Positions 26,440 to 37,114 of a stretch of DNA of 64,000 nt are shown one piece after another. The first letter of the stretch is position 1. Every line of letters begins with the position of its first letter. The position numbers and the translations under genes were made by a program. The notes below the pieces were generated by a model that made no database searches, was not told the DNA's origin, and saw nothing but the letters and a program-made list of their open reading frames with translations. Source of the stretch: Corynebacterium sp. (GTDB taxonomy: Bacteria > Actinomycetota > Actinomycetes > Mycobacteriales > Mycobacteriaceae); the NCBI RefSeq assembly GCF_022712275.1, contig NZ_JALAGU010000037.1, positions 1 through 64,000 of the forward strand, written 5' to 3'.

Positions 26440-27513
26440 ATGACGGACGCCGTCACCACTGCAGAGGCAACCGCTGCAGAGACAACCACAGCAGAAACAA
26501 CAGCCGAACGGCTGCGTCGCTCCACGGTGATGCGGACCACCTGGCTCATCGTGGCGGTCGGCGTCCTCGTCGCCGTCATCGCCCTGTCCACTGCCATCGG
26601 CTCCAGACATGTCGGCCTGGGCGACATCTGGTCCGCCTACCTCGGCAACCGGGACACCTTCGCGGAAGGTGTGGTCGCCAAGCGCATTCCCCGGACGCTG
26701 CTCGCGGTCATCGCCGGTGCCGCCCTCGGTATCTCCGGCGCGGTGATGCAGGGCGTGACCCGCAACCCGCTGGCCGACCCAGGCATCCTCGGCATCAACA
26801 CCGGTGCCGCGCTCGCCGTGGTCCTCGGTATCGCCTACCTCGGACTGTCCAGCGCCAGCCAGTACATCTGGCTGGCGATGGCCGGTTCGGCGGTCACCGC
26901 CGTCTTCGTCTACGTCATCGGCTCCCTCGGTCACGGCGGCACCACACCACTGAAACTGGCCCTGGCGGGTTCCGCGACCGCTGCCGCGCTGACCTCCTTC
27001 ATCAGTGCGGTGACGCTGACCCGCACCGACATCGTCGACCTCACCAAGAGCTGGGAGATCGGTGGCGTCGGTGGCGGAACCTGGGACTCGATCCGCCTGG
27101 CCCTGCCCTTCCTCGTGGTCGGCTTCCTGCTGTGCCTCCTCTCCGCCCGCGGCCTGAATTCGCTGGCCCTCGGCGACGAACTCGCCGCCGGGCTCGGTGA
27201 GCGCGTGTGGGTCACCCGGGCGACCGCCGCCCTGGGAGCCGTGGTGCTCTGTGGTGCGGCGACCGCCGTGACCGGCCCCATCGGCTTCGTCGGACTCGTC
27301 GTCCCGCACGCCTGCCGCCTGCTCATCGGCGTCGACCATCGCTGGCTGATCCCGTTCTCCGCCGTCGCCGGCGCAGTGCTGCTCACCGGCGCAGACATCC
27401 TGGGCCGCATCCTGGCCCGCCCGGAGGAACTCCAGGTCGGCATTCTCACCGCCATCATCGGAGCACCCGTGTTCATCGCCATCGTCCGCCGGCAGAAGGT
27501 GCGTGCGCTGTGA
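26440..27513 (+). CDS. FecCD-family siderophore permease 1
   Basis: Integral membrane permease of 357 residues with about ten helices after a Thr/Ala/Glu-rich N-terminal tail (about 25 residues). Family blocks: RIPRTLLAVIAGAALGISG, MQGVTRNPLADPGILGINTG and the ATPase-coupling region GPIGFVGLVVPHACRLLIG. It pairs with the next gene as a heterodimer. The stop overlaps the next start as GTGA. Confidence 0.92.
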   Translation: MTDAVTTAEATAAETTTAETTAERLRRSTVMRTTWLIVAVGVLVAVIALSTAIGSRHVGLGDIWSAYLGNRDTFAEGVVAKRIPRTLLAVIAGAALGISGAVMQGVTRNPLADPGILGINTGAALAVVLGIAYLGLSSASQYIWLAMAGSAVTAVFVYVIGSLGHGGTTPLKLALAGSATAAALTSFISAVTLTRTDIVDLTKSWEIGGVGGGTWDSIRLALPFLVVGFLLCLLSARGLNSLALGDELAAGLGERVWVTRATAALGAVVLCGAATAVTGPIGFVGLVVPHACRLLIGVDHRWLIPFSAVAGAVLLTGADILGRILARPEELQVGILTAIIGAPVFIAIVRRQKVRAL

Positions 27514-28547
27514 CGATCCCCACCACTCTCAACGCCGTCATCACGCAGCGCAAGGCCCGTGCCCGTCGTTGGTGGACCGTCGTCGGCATCCTCGGCGTTC
27601 TCGTGATCGGATTCTGGGTCGCCTCCCTGCTCTTCGGTCATACCTTCTACCCGTTCTCGGATGTGTGGCGCGTCATCATCGGCGAGAAAGTGTCCGGGGC
27701 GTCCTTCACCGTCGGACGCCTCCGCCTGCCGCGCGCCTGCCTGGCACTGATCTGCGGCCTGTGCTTCGGACTCGGCGGCGTGGTCTTCCAGACCATGCTG
27801 CGCAACCCGCTGGCCAGCCCGGACATCATCGGCATCAGTTCAGGTGCTTCGGCGGCGGCGGTGTTCTCCATCCTCACGCTGCACTGGTCCAGCACCGCCA
27901 CCTCCGTCTTCGCCATCCTCGCCGCACTGGCCGTGGCCGTGACGATCTTCCTGCTGTCCTGGAAGGGCGGGGTGGCCGGCACCCGACTGATCCTCATAGG
28001 CATCGGTGTGTCCGCGATCCTGTCGTCGCTGACGAACTGGCAGCTCGCCCGGGCGCAGTCGTGGGACACGCAGGAGGCGATGCGGTGGCTCACCGGCAGC
28101 CTCAACGGGGCGGACTGGAACAACGTCATCCCCGTCGCAGTCGCCTTCGTGGTCCTCGCTCCACTGCTGCTCACCCGGTCGCGCGACCTGTCGGCCACCC
28201 AGCTCGGCGACGACACCGCCGCCGCCCTGGGCGTCAACGTCACCCGGACGCGCCTGATCGTGACCGTCCTGGCGGTCGGACTCATCGCCTTCGCGACCGC
28301 CGCGGCCGGCCCGATCGCCTTCGTCGCCTTCCTCGCCGGCCCGATCGCCGGACGCCTGGTGGGACCGGGGACCTCGCTGCTGATCCCCGCCGCGTTCGTC
28401 GGCGCCCTGCTCGTGCTCGTCGGTGACTTCGCCGGACAGTGGCTCTTCGACACCCGCTACCCGGTCGGCGTGGTGACCGGCGTGCTCGGCGCCCCGTACC
28501 TGATCTACCTCATCATCCGCACCAACCGTTCCGGAGGCTCGCTGTGA
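27510..28547 (+). CDS. FecCD-family siderophore permease 2
   Basis: Second permease of the heterodimer, 345 residues from GTG 27510, inside the stop of permease 1. It shows the same blocks: RLRLPRACLALICGLCFGLGG, MLRNPLASPDIIGISSGAS and GPIAFVAFLAGPIAGRLVG. The last is the cytoplasmic coupling loop that docks on the ATPase. Its own stop overlaps the ATPase start. Confidence 0.92.
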   Translation: MTIPTTLNAVITQRKARARRWWTVVGILGVLVIGFWVASLLFGHTFYPFSDVWRVIIGEKVSGASFTVGRLRLPRACLALICGLCFGLGGVVFQTMLRNPLASPDIIGISSGASAAAVFSILTLHWSSTATSVFAILAALAVAVTIFLLSWKGGVAGTRLILIGIGVSAILSSLTNWQLARAQSWDTQEAMRWLTGSLNGADWNNVIPVAVAFVVLAPLLLTRSRDLSATQLGDDTAAALGVNVTRTRLIVTVLAVGLIAFATAAAGPIAFVAFLAGPIAGRLVGPGTSLLIPAAFVGALLVLVGDFAGQWLFDTRYPVGVVTGVLGAPYLIYLIIRTNRSGGSL

Positions 28548-29344
28548 CCGAATCCCATTCACTGTCCGTGGAAGGGCTGTCGCTGGGCTACGGCGACCAT
28601 GCCGTCATCCACGGCATCGACCTGTCGGTCCTGCCCGGGAAGATCACCGGCATCCTCGGTGCGAACGCGTGCGGCAAGTCCACGCTGCTCAAGTCCATGT
28701 CCCGCCTGCTCAAGCCGACGACGGGAACGGTCCTGCTCGACGGGAAGGACGTGCACTCCATGCCGGCGAAGGAGCTGGCGAGGACGCTCGGCCTCCTGCC
28801 GCAGTCTCCGATCGCCCCGGAGGGCATCACCGTCGCCGACCTCGTCGGACGCGGACGCCACCCGCACCAGGGCATCATGTCCCGCTGGTCGTCGGCCGAC
28901 GATGAGGCGGTGGCCTTCGCCCTGGACACCACCGGAACCGCGGAGCTGGCGGACCGGGCGGTGGACGAACTGTCCGGTGGACAGCGGCAGCGGGTGTGGA
29001 TCGCGATGGCACTGGCGCAGCAGACCGACCTGCTGCTGCTCGACGAGCCGACGACCTACCTCGATGTGGCCCACCAGGTCGAGGTGCTGGACCTGCTCAC
29101 CGACCTCAACGCGGACAGTGGCATCACCATCGTCATGGTGCTGCACGACCTCAACCTCGCGGCACGCTACTGCGACCGGATCGTCATGATCGCCGACGGG
29201 GGAGTGGAGGCACAGGGTGAGCCCGAAGAGGTATTCACCGAGGATCTGGTGGAGAAGGTCTTCGGTCTGAACTCCCGGATCATCCCTGATCCGGTCTCGG
29301 GTACGCCGCTGGTGCTGCCGATCGGGCGACACCGCGTGCTGTAG
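28544..29344 (+). CDS. Siderophore ABC transporter ATPase (FepC-like)
   Basis: ATPase of 266 residues from GTG 28544. Walker A is GANACGKSTLLKSM (with Cys in the loop), the Q-loop is LLPQSPIAPEGITV, the signature LSGGQRQRVWIAMALAQ, Walker B LLLLDEPTTYLD, and the switch His is in MVLHDLNLAARY. It powers uptake through the two preceding permeases. The gene is the last of the four-gene operon; each junction after the first is a 4-base overlap. Confidence 0.94.
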   Translation: MTESHSLSVEGLSLGYGDHAVIHGIDLSVLPGKITGILGANACGKSTLLKSMSRLLKPTTGTVLLDGKDVHSMPAKELARTLGLLPQSPIAPEGITVADLVGRGRHPHQGIMSRWSSADDEAVAFALDTTGTAELADRAVDELSGGQRQRVWIAMALAQQTDLLLLDEPTTYLDVAHQVEVLDLLTDLNADSGITIVMVLHDLNLAARYCDRIVMIADGGVEAQGEPEEVFTEDLVEKVFGLNSRIIPDPVSGTPLVLPIGRHRVL

Positions 29345-29476
29345 GCGCCTGTGGCGGTCTGCGCTCCTTGACGTCTGGCCTGACGTGCATCCCCCGAGTT
29401 TGCGCCGACAAACAGACCGGACGGTGGCACGGATGTTTGGATCTGTCGGTGCACACTCGGCGGTGTCCCGGCCTGA

Positions 29477-30061
29477 CACCGGCGGTACGCTCGCGGCCAT
29501 GGACCGCAGGGGACGCACGTGGACGCCCCGGCGCATATCGTCCCCGGAGGACGCACCGTCGATCAGGTGGCGCCGGAGGAACTCACGGGGGACGCCGCAG
29601 TCGTCCACCTTCCGGATCTCGCGCCGGGGGAGCGGATCGACGCGGAGATGCTGGTGGATGCGTGGTCCGGTCGGGCAGGACAGGCAGCGGCAGGGTCCAC
29701 GTCAGGGCCGGGCACCTCGGACGGACTGCCCAGGATCGTGCTGCTCGCCACCGGATGGGACCGGTTCTGGGGGACCGACGACTACCCGCGCCATCCGGTG
29801 TTGACCGAGGACGCAGCGTCCGCGCTGGTGGAGGCCGGGGTGCAGGTGCTCGGGGTGGACACCGCGTCCCCGGACGGCAGTGGTGACGCGGACGATGCGG
29901 ACGCACTGGCGGCGCACCGCGTCCTGCTCGGGGCGGACCGGCTGATCATCGAGAACCTGCGCGGACTCACCGGCCTGCCGCGGACCGTGGAGTTCACCGC
30001 ACTGCCGCTGAGCATCGCCGGCGGCGACGGGGCACCGGTGCGGGCGGTGGCGCGGTACTGA
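29477..30061 (+). pseudogene. Cyclase / kynurenine-formamidase-like gene, 5'-truncated
   Basis: The frame encodes most of a metal-dependent cyclase-family (PF04199-type) hydrolase: metal motif QGTHVDAPAHIVPGG, then VLLATGWDRFWG, VQVLGVDTAS and a well-kept C-terminus (RLIIENLRGL, FTALPLSIAGGDGAPVRAVA). The N-terminal part of the domain is missing. An in-frame TGA at 29474-29476 closes the frame shortly before the metal motif, and the only nearby start codon in this frame (GTG 29519) falls inside that motif, after the first His. A possible remnant of the usual DLS start appears in another reading frame near 29439. Either a frameshift or deletion has disabled the gene, or translation starts in an unusual way. 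The C-terminal conservation suggests recent loss. Confidence 0.65.
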
Positions 30062-30092
30062 AGTCTGCGGAACCGGTGGTGGGGGAGCGGAC

Positions 30093-31202
30093 TCAGACGA
30101 ACCCGAGGTTGGCGCGCAGGGTCGACGGTGCTGCTTCCGGGTTGCCTGACGGCTCCGGCCGCGCACCGAGTTCCACCAGGGCCGGGACGACCTCGTCGCA
30201 GAGGAAGGTGATGTCCTCGGGGATCTGCCGGGGCATGACGATGAAGCCGTCGATCCCCGTCTCCTCCACGATCCGCACCATCTCGGCGGCGACCTCGGCA
30301 CCGGTGGCAGGTTCCGGCCCTGCCGGAGAATGGAAGTGCATTCCCGGAACCCATGACTGTGCATCCGTCCCGTACTCCGGAAAGCTGCTGGCGGAGACGA
30401 AGAATCCGGGCATCAGGCGGGGAGCCCCGTCGCCGCGTCCTTCCTCTTCGGAGAAGGACGCCAGGGTCAGCGCCATGGTGCGGGCGGCGTCGACGTCGTT
30501 GAGCGCGGTGAAGACGACGTCGGCATCCTTCGCCGCGGTGTGCAGGAAGTTCTCGGACGCCCCGGCCATGAACAGCACCGGCGAATCCTGCGGGGACCGG
30601 CAGAGCGTCAGAGGCCCCGTGACGTCGAAGAACCTACCGTGGTGGTCGACCGGATGCACCGATCCGGGCCGGAACCACTGCCCGGTGGCGGCGTCGTGGG
30701 TGACGGCGTCGGAGTCCCAACTGGTCCACAGGTCCTTGACCAGGGAAACGGCCTCGGCATGCCGGGCCTTCATCTGCTCGCGGGTCAGTACCGGACGGTG
30801 TCCGAAGTTGGCGTCCTCCAGGCCAGGGTGGGAGGAGACGGCGTTCCAGCCGGCGCGGCCGCCGGAGAGGTGGTCGAGGCTGAGGATCTGGCGGGCCAGG
30901 GGGTAGGGCTCGAACCAGGTGGTGGACAGGGTGGGGACCAGGCCGATGCGGTCAGTGACGGCGGCGAGGTAGGCGAACATCGTGAGCGGGTCGAACCAGG
31001 AGTCGGCGACGGTCGGGTCCGGCGGGGAGGCGTTCGCGACCTGCTTGTCCGGCAGGAAGAGGACGTCGATCCCCGCCCGGTCGCAGGTACGGGCGAGGCG
31101 GGTGTAGAGCGCCGGCTCCATGGAATGCGCGGTGAAGTCGGGGGAGGCGGGCCAGATGCGCTGGTGCTGCCACGGACTGGAGGGGAGGACGCCGAGATAC
31201 AT
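30093..31202 (-). CDS. LLM flavin-dependent monooxygenase with iron-box promoter
   Basis: Luciferase-like (LLM) flavin monooxygenase of 369 residues. Its phrasing is that of the FMN-dependent NtaA/SnaA/DszA group: FDPLTMFAYLAAVTDRIGL, LSTTWFEPYPLARQILSLDHLSGGRAGWN and VLFMAGASENFLHTAAKDADVVF. Members oxidise chelators, sulfur compounds or other small organics with FMNH2 from a partner reductase. It is shorter than typical NtaA (about 440). The promoter carries TAGCCT 6 bases before the ATG, embedded in a DtxR-like box, so expression is probably iron-controlled. A NAD(P)-binding reductase-like gene lies 63 bases upstream on the same strand. Confidence 0.82.
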   Translation of the reverse strand: MYLGVLPSSPWQHQRIWPASPDFTAHSMEPALYTRLARTCDRAGIDVLFLPDKQVANASPPDPTVADSWFDPLTMFAYLAAVTDRIGLVPTLSTTWFEPYPLARQILSLDHLSGGRAGWNAVSSHPGLEDANFGHRPVLTREQMKARHAEAVSLVKDLWTSWDSDAVTHDAATGQWFRPGSVHPVDHHGRFFDVTGPLTLCRSPQDSPVLFMAGASENFLHTAAKDADVVFTALNDVDAARTMALTLASFSEEEGRGDGAPRLMPGFFVSASSFPEYGTDAQSWVPGMHFHSPAGPEPATGAEVAAEMVRIVEETGIDGFIVMPRQIPEDITFLCDEVVPALVELGARPEPSGNPEAAPSTLRANLGFV

Positions 31203-31220
31203 GGCGTAAGGCTACCCTTG
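31202..31220 (-). promoter_or_regulatory. DtxR-like box over the LLM monooxygenase promoter
   Basis: Minus-strand CAAGGGTAGCCTTACGCCA matches TWAGGTWAGSCTWACCTWA at 14 of 19 positions by my count, the best in the window. It covers the -10 element TAGCCT (31209-31214) and the start codon region, an ideal position for repression. Confidence 0.6.
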
Positions 31221-31265
31221 TTCGCCCTCCCCGGGCGTCCGGTGCGGAACTCCGGTGATGCCTGG

Positions 31266-31964
31266 TCAGGCAGGCAGCTCGGCAGCGGCCAGTGCGTCCC
31301 GGAGCTCTTCGTCGGCGGCGGGACGGCCCGGTCCCATCGACAGGATGTCGGTGGGGTTCGCGTCCGGGGTGAGGTACGGGCGGCCGTAGGCGGGCTGGCC
31401 GTTGTCGAAGCGGCGACCCTCGGACAGGGGACCGGCGTCGAGGGTGTTGTAGCCCAGCGTGTCGAGGAAGGTCGTGACCTCGTTCTTGGCGTCCTCGTTG
31501 TCGCCGGCGATGATCAGGGAGGTGCGCTCCGGATCCCCGGAAGGGCGGGCGAGACGGCCGAGGTGGGCGAAGTTGATGTTGTTGAAGGCCTTGACGACGG
31601 GGGAGCTCGGCAGGCGGTCCTGGAGGTACTTCGAGGTGGTGACCTCGCGGTTGTCGAGTGCATCGATGTGGCCGTCGCGCTGCCAGTAGTAGTTGGAGGT
31701 GTCGATGACCGTCTTGCCTGCCAGCGGTTCAACGGGGATGTCGGCGAGGGCGCCGAGCGGGACGCTGACGACCACGATGTCGCCCGCTTCCGCTGCCTCG
31801 ACCGGGGTGGCGGCGCGGGCGTTCGGTCCGAGTGCCGCGACCAACGGCAGCAGGGTGCGGGGTTCGCGGGAGTTGGACAGGACGACCTGGTGGCCACCCT
31901 GGACGGCGAGACGTGCGACTGTTGCTCCGATAAGGCCGGAGCCGATGATTCCGATTGTGCTCAT
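31266..31964 (-). CDS. NADPH:F420 reductase-like NAD(P)-binding protein
   Basis: Dinucleotide-binding protein of 232 residues. The Rossmann start is IGIIGSGLIGATVARLAVQGG, followed by the phosphate-reading SNSREPRTL expected of an NADP binder. VIDTSNYYWQRDG and VKAFNNINFAHLG are typical of the NADPH-dependent F420 reductase-like family (COG2085). Cofactor F420 use is not established for corynebacteria, so the real acceptor may be a flavin or another substrate. ATG 31964 (MSTIGIIG) is preferred to an ATG three codons earlier. It could serve the LLM monooxygenase downstream, but that is context only. Confidence 0.8.
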   Translation of the reverse strand: MSTIGIIGSGLIGATVARLAVQGGHQVVLSNSREPRTLLPLVAALGPNARAATPVEAAEAGDIVVVSVPLGALADIPVEPLAGKTVIDTSNYYWQRDGHIDALDNREVTTSKYLQDRLPSSPVVKAFNNINFAHLGRLARPSGDPERTSLIIAGDNEDAKNEVTTFLDTLGYNTLDAGPLSEGRRFDNGQPAYGRPYLTPDANPTDILSMGPGRPAADEELRDALAAAELPA

Positions 31965-32029
31965 TCCAGGCACAACTTGTGGTGGTGGCCGCGTATTCCC
32001 GATTCTTGATGATCTGCGATGTCAGCGAT

Positions 32030-32097
32030 GTCGGCATCACGCACCGTGAGGTCGGTGGCGGAGGAGGCTGAACGACCTCAGGCTGCGTGATGCGGAC
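32030..32097. repeat. Dyad-symmetric repeat element, copy A
   Basis: A 25-base left arm (32030-32054, containing GCATCACGCA and TGAGGTCG) pairs with a right arm (32073-32097, containing CGACCTCA and TGCGTGATGC) at 22 of 25 positions, around an 18-base loop. A close copy lies at 57458-57525. Copy A sits between divergent genes, upstream of both, so it is unlikely to be a simple terminator. Confidence 0.9.
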
Positions 32098-32166
32098 ATA
32101 CTGTCCAGGACACCGGACCAGCCACCCGCCGCACCTCACCGCCACCCGCCTGGCACACTGGTGAGC

Positions 32167-34233
<2,067 letters not shown>

Positions 34234-34272
34234 CGGCAGAAAGCGCCCGGGGCTGCCTGGAGCTACCTCGGG

Positions 34273-35169
34273 CTACCGCACGATCTCCGGGATGAACAGG
34301 TCCGCCATGAACCGGGAGCCGGCGGCGGTGGGGTGCCACGCCATGAGGACGTCTGTCGCACCCTCCTCACCCGAGAGGTAGCGTTCGCCGACCGGGCTGC
34401 ACGTCGAATTTCCTGCGGCAGCGGTACGGACGTCCACGAATTCCGCGCCGTACTTCTCCGCGGCGATCGCCATCGTCTCGCTGATGTACTCCTCGACCTC
34501 GTCGAGCTGCTGGTCGTACACCGGCAGAGGGACGCCTTCGTCCGGGCCGTCGGTGCGGCACACGTAGGGCCCGACCGTCGCCGGGAGGTAGCTGGAGAAG
34601 ACGATCTTCGCGTCCGGGGCGGCGTCCCGGATCTTCGTCACGGCGGTGTCCACGTTCGTCAGGACGGTCTCGCGGCGTCCGTCCAGGTTGTCGATCTTCA
34701 TGCCGCGGACCACGCCCTGGTGGGCGAAGTCATTGCCGCCGATCGAGAGGAAGACCGTCCCGGTCTCCGCGCCGAGATCACCGGAGGCCAGTGCCTCGTC
34801 GACCCGCTCGAGCATCGTCTCCGAGGTCACCCCACCACAGCTGAAGTCGTGGACGGTGGCGCCGGTGTCCGCCGCGGCGAGTCGCGGCCAGTTCGCGTCC
34901 GACTGGGCGCACGACCGCGTCAGGGCGGCCTCATCAGGGGAGGAGTAGTAGGAGTCTCCGAAGACCACGACATTCCCCGAGGATCCGGAGGACGCCCCGG
35001 ACAGGGACGCCAGCGTCACGCCGGACAGGGTGGCGACACCGACACCGGCGGCGACGAGAAGCGAGCTGGTCATCATGCGCGGCGCGACAGTCTGCCGACG
35101 GTGCCGGGAACCCCTGGCTACGCGGGGTGCGCCGTGTCGCCGGTGCTGCCCGGATGCGCGATGGTCCAT
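34273..35169 (-). CDS. Secreted SGNH/GDSL hydrolase
   Basis: Extracytoplasmic esterase or lipase-like protein of about 298 residues. A basic N-terminus and hydrophobic segment (SLLVAAGVGVATLSGVTLASL) form a signal peptide or anchor. The SGNH set is complete: VVVFGDSYYSSP (Ser), the Gly in DFSCGGVTSE, LSIGGNDFAH (Asn) and LMAWHPTAAG (His). Several cysteines suggest disulfides. A shorter start (MMTSSLL, near 35076) is possible. Substrate is unknown; mycolate or phospholipid esters are both conceivable. Confidence 0.85.
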   Translation of the reverse strand: MDHRASGQHRRHGAPRVARGSRHRRQTVAPRMMTSSLLVAAGVGVATLSGVTLASLSGASSGSSGNVVVFGDSYYSSPDEAALTRSCAQSDANWPRLAAADTGATVHDFSCGGVTSETMLERVDEALASGDLGAETGTVFLSIGGNDFAHQGVVRGMKIDNLDGRRETVLTNVDTAVTKIRDAAPDAKIVFSSYLPATVGPYVCRTDGPDEGVPLPVYDQQLDEVEEYISETMAIAAEKYGAEFVDVRTAAAGNSTCSPVGERYLSGEEGATDVLMAWHPTAAGSRFMADLFIPEIVR

Positions 35170-35271
35170 GTACGGGTGGTGTCCTTCTCGGAGATGTCGG
35201 GGAGAAAGGGCCGGGGTTTATCCGGACTGATCGTACGTCACCGGGGTCGATCTGGGCACACTTGATGACGA

Positions 35272-35302
35272 AACCCCCGGGGTCCGAAGACACCGGGGGT
35301 TC
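35272..35302 (-). terminator. Hairpin terminator after tRNA-Ser(GGA)
   Basis: AACCCCCGG...GTC and GAC...CCGGGGGTT form a long stem with a four-base loop, starting 4 bases beyond the encoded CCA of the minus-strand tRNA. Only a short T run (TTTCG) follows. Confidence 0.75.
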
Positions 35303-35305
35303 CTG

Positions 35306-35394
35306 TGGCGGAGGATAGGGGATTTGAACCCCTGTGGGATGTAACTCCCTCACGCGTTCCAGGCGTGTGACATAGGCCGCTAGTCGAATCCTCC
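35306..35394 (-). tRNA. tRNA-Ser(GGA)
   Basis: Minus-strand class II tRNA. The acceptor GGAGGAT (from 35394) pairs with ATCCTCC, discriminator G, and CCA is encoded (35308-35306). The anticodon loop CTGGAAC gives GGA (reads UCC and UCU). The T arm contains GGGGTTCAAATCCCC. Unlike the tRNA-Ser(CGA) in this window, CCA is genomically encoded. Confidence 0.95.
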
Positions 35395-35497
35395 GCCGAC
35401 AAATATACACACGGGGTTCGCATGTCACAAAATTGCTGGTCGTGCGGCGGAAAGGGGTCGGGAAGCCTCCGGCCGCGCACAAGGTCCACCCCGTGCT

Positions 35498-35526
35498 TTG
35501 GCACCAGTCGGATCCTGGGCTACCAT
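35498..35526 (+). promoter_or_regulatory. Promoter of the SRP RNA gene
   Basis: TTGGCA (35498-35503), exactly 17 bases, then TACCAT (35521-35526). The expected start, 6-7 bases downstream, coincides with the first base of the RNA's closing stem at 35532. Confidence 0.75.
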
Positions 35527-35531
35527 GGTCG

Positions 35532-35629
35532 ACGGATCTCACGTGGCGTGAATCCTGCGAACTCCCCCAGGGCAGGAATGCAGCAAGGGTAAGCGGGCTC
35601 TGGCGGGTGCGTGAGGTCCGTTCTATTTT
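35532..35629 (+). ncRNA. ffs: Small (4.5S-type) signal recognition particle RNA
   Basis: ACGGATCTCACG (35532-35543) pairs with CGTGAGGTCCGT (35610-35621), enclosing the conserved SRP apical domain: GGCAGGAATGCAGCAAGGGT with the GNAR-type tetraloop and flanking asymmetric loop purines that bind Ffh. The run TTCTATTTT after the stem is the likely 3' end. The RNA works with Ffh and FtsY in membrane targeting. A position just upstream of aspT and dnaX is usual in corynebacteria. Confidence 0.88.
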
Positions 35630-35809
35630 CCGGGAAGGGGGACTTGGCGGGGAAGGGTTCAGGGGAGTGCTCAGTCGGGGACAGGGTGCCCTGACCATGT
35701 GACGGAGCCGGTACTGACACGGCGGGACGCAGCGCATTAGACTTGCGACGGAAATATGCCGACGGAACCACCCCCTGTTCCGTAACCGTCGAGGAGGTCC
35801 TGCGGGACT

Positions 35810-37108
35810 ATGAAGCTGACCGAAGCCAACACCGACCGACTGCTCGCGCTCAAGGACGAGGTCACCGCGTCCTACGGGGAGCTGAAGGCCCGCAACCTGA
35901 GCCTGAACCTCACCCGCGGCAAGCCCTCCTCCGAGCAGCTGGACATCGGAGAGTCACTGCTCGCACTGCCCGGCGAGGGCGACCACACCCTCGCCGACGG
36001 CACCGATGCGCGCAACTACGGCGGTGGCGACGGTATCCGTGAGATCCGCGAACTGTGGGCCGAGGTTCTCGGCGTCCCCGCTGACCTCCTCGTCGCCGGC
36101 GACGCATCCAGCCTGAACATCATGTTCGACCTCATCTCCTGGTCGCACAGCTTCGGCAACAACGATTCCGAGCGCCCCTGGTCAGCCGAGGACAAGATCA
36201 AGTGGATCTGCCCGGTCCCCGGTTACGACCGTCACTTCTCCATCACCGAGACCTTCGGCTACGAGATGGTCACCGTCCCGATGAACGAGGACGGCCCCGA
36301 CGTGGACGCCATCCGCGAGCTCGTCAAGGACCCCCAGGTCAAGGGCATGTGGGTTGTGCCGGTGTTCTCCAACCCGACCGGCGCCACCGTCTCCCGTGAG
36401 GTCGCCGAGGCACTGGCGTCGATGGAGACCGCAGCCCCCGATTTCCGCATCATCTGGGACAACGCCTACGCCGTGCACACCCTCACCGACGAGTTCCCGG
36501 AGATCCTGGACATCGTCGGTATCGCCGCCGAGCAGGGCAACCCGAACCGTTTCTGGGCCATGTCCTCGACCTCGAAGATCACCCTCGCCGGTGCCGGTGT
36601 CGCCTTCTTCAACTCCTCGAAGGAGAACCTGGACTGGTACCGGAAGTACGCGTCCATCCGCGGCATCGGCCCGAACAAGATCAACCAGCTCGCCCACGTC
36701 CGCTACTTCGGCAACGCCGAGGGCGTGCGCTCGGTCATGCGCAAGCACTCCGGCATCCTCGGCCCGAAGTTCCGCGCCGTCACCGAGATCCTCGAGAAGC
36801 GCCTCGGTGGCCTGGACATCGCCGAGTGGACCCACCCGGAGGGCGGCTACTTCATCTCGGTCGACCTGCTCGACGGCACCGCGAAGCGCACCGTGGAACT
36901 GGCCAAGGAGGCGGGTATCGCGCTGACCGGCGCCGGCTCGGCCTTCCCGCTGAAGGACGACCCGAACAACCGCAACATCCGCCTCGCCCCGTCCCTGCCG
37001 CCGCAGGAGGAGATCGAGGTGGCGATGGACGGTGTGGCGACCTGCATGCTCCTCGCCGCGATCGAAGCCGCAGAAGCTGCAGAAGCCGCCGGCGTCACCG
37101 CGGAGTAG
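35810..37108 (+). CDS. aspT: Aspartate aminotransferase (corynebacterial AspT type)
   Basis: PLP-dependent transamination of aspartate and 2-oxoglutarate, the main route to aspartate-family amino acids. The 432-residue protein belongs to the unusual AspT subgroup described from Corynebacterium glutamicum. PLP-Lys is about residue 256 in SSTSKITLAGAG. Other sites: FSNPTGATVS, WDNAYAVH and the substrate Arg in NIRLAPSLPP. GGAGG lies 12 bases before the ATG and TAGACT upstream is a possible -10. The C-terminus ends in an Ala/Glu-rich tail (IEAAEAAEAAGVTAE), probably disordered. Confidence 0.92.
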   Translation: MKLTEANTDRLLALKDEVTASYGELKARNLSLNLTRGKPSSEQLDIGESLLALPGEGDHTLADGTDARNYGGGDGIREIRELWAEVLGVPADLLVAGDASSLNIMFDLISWSHSFGNNDSERPWSAEDKIKWICPVPGYDRHFSITETFGYEMVTVPMNEDGPDVDAIRELVKDPQVKGMWVVPVFSNPTGATVSREVAEALASMETAAPDFRIIWDNAYAVHTLTDEFPEILDIVGIAAEQGNPNRFWAMSSTSKITLAGAGVAFFNSSKENLDWYRKYASIRGIGPNKINQLAHVRYFGNAEGVRSVMRKHSGILGPKFRAVTEILEKRLGGLDIAEWTHPEGGYFISVDLLDGTAKRTVELAKEAGIALTGAGSAFPLKDDPNNRNIRLAPSLPPQEEIEVAMDGVATCMLLAAIEAAEAAEAAGVTAE

Positions 37109-37114
37109 GCGCGC

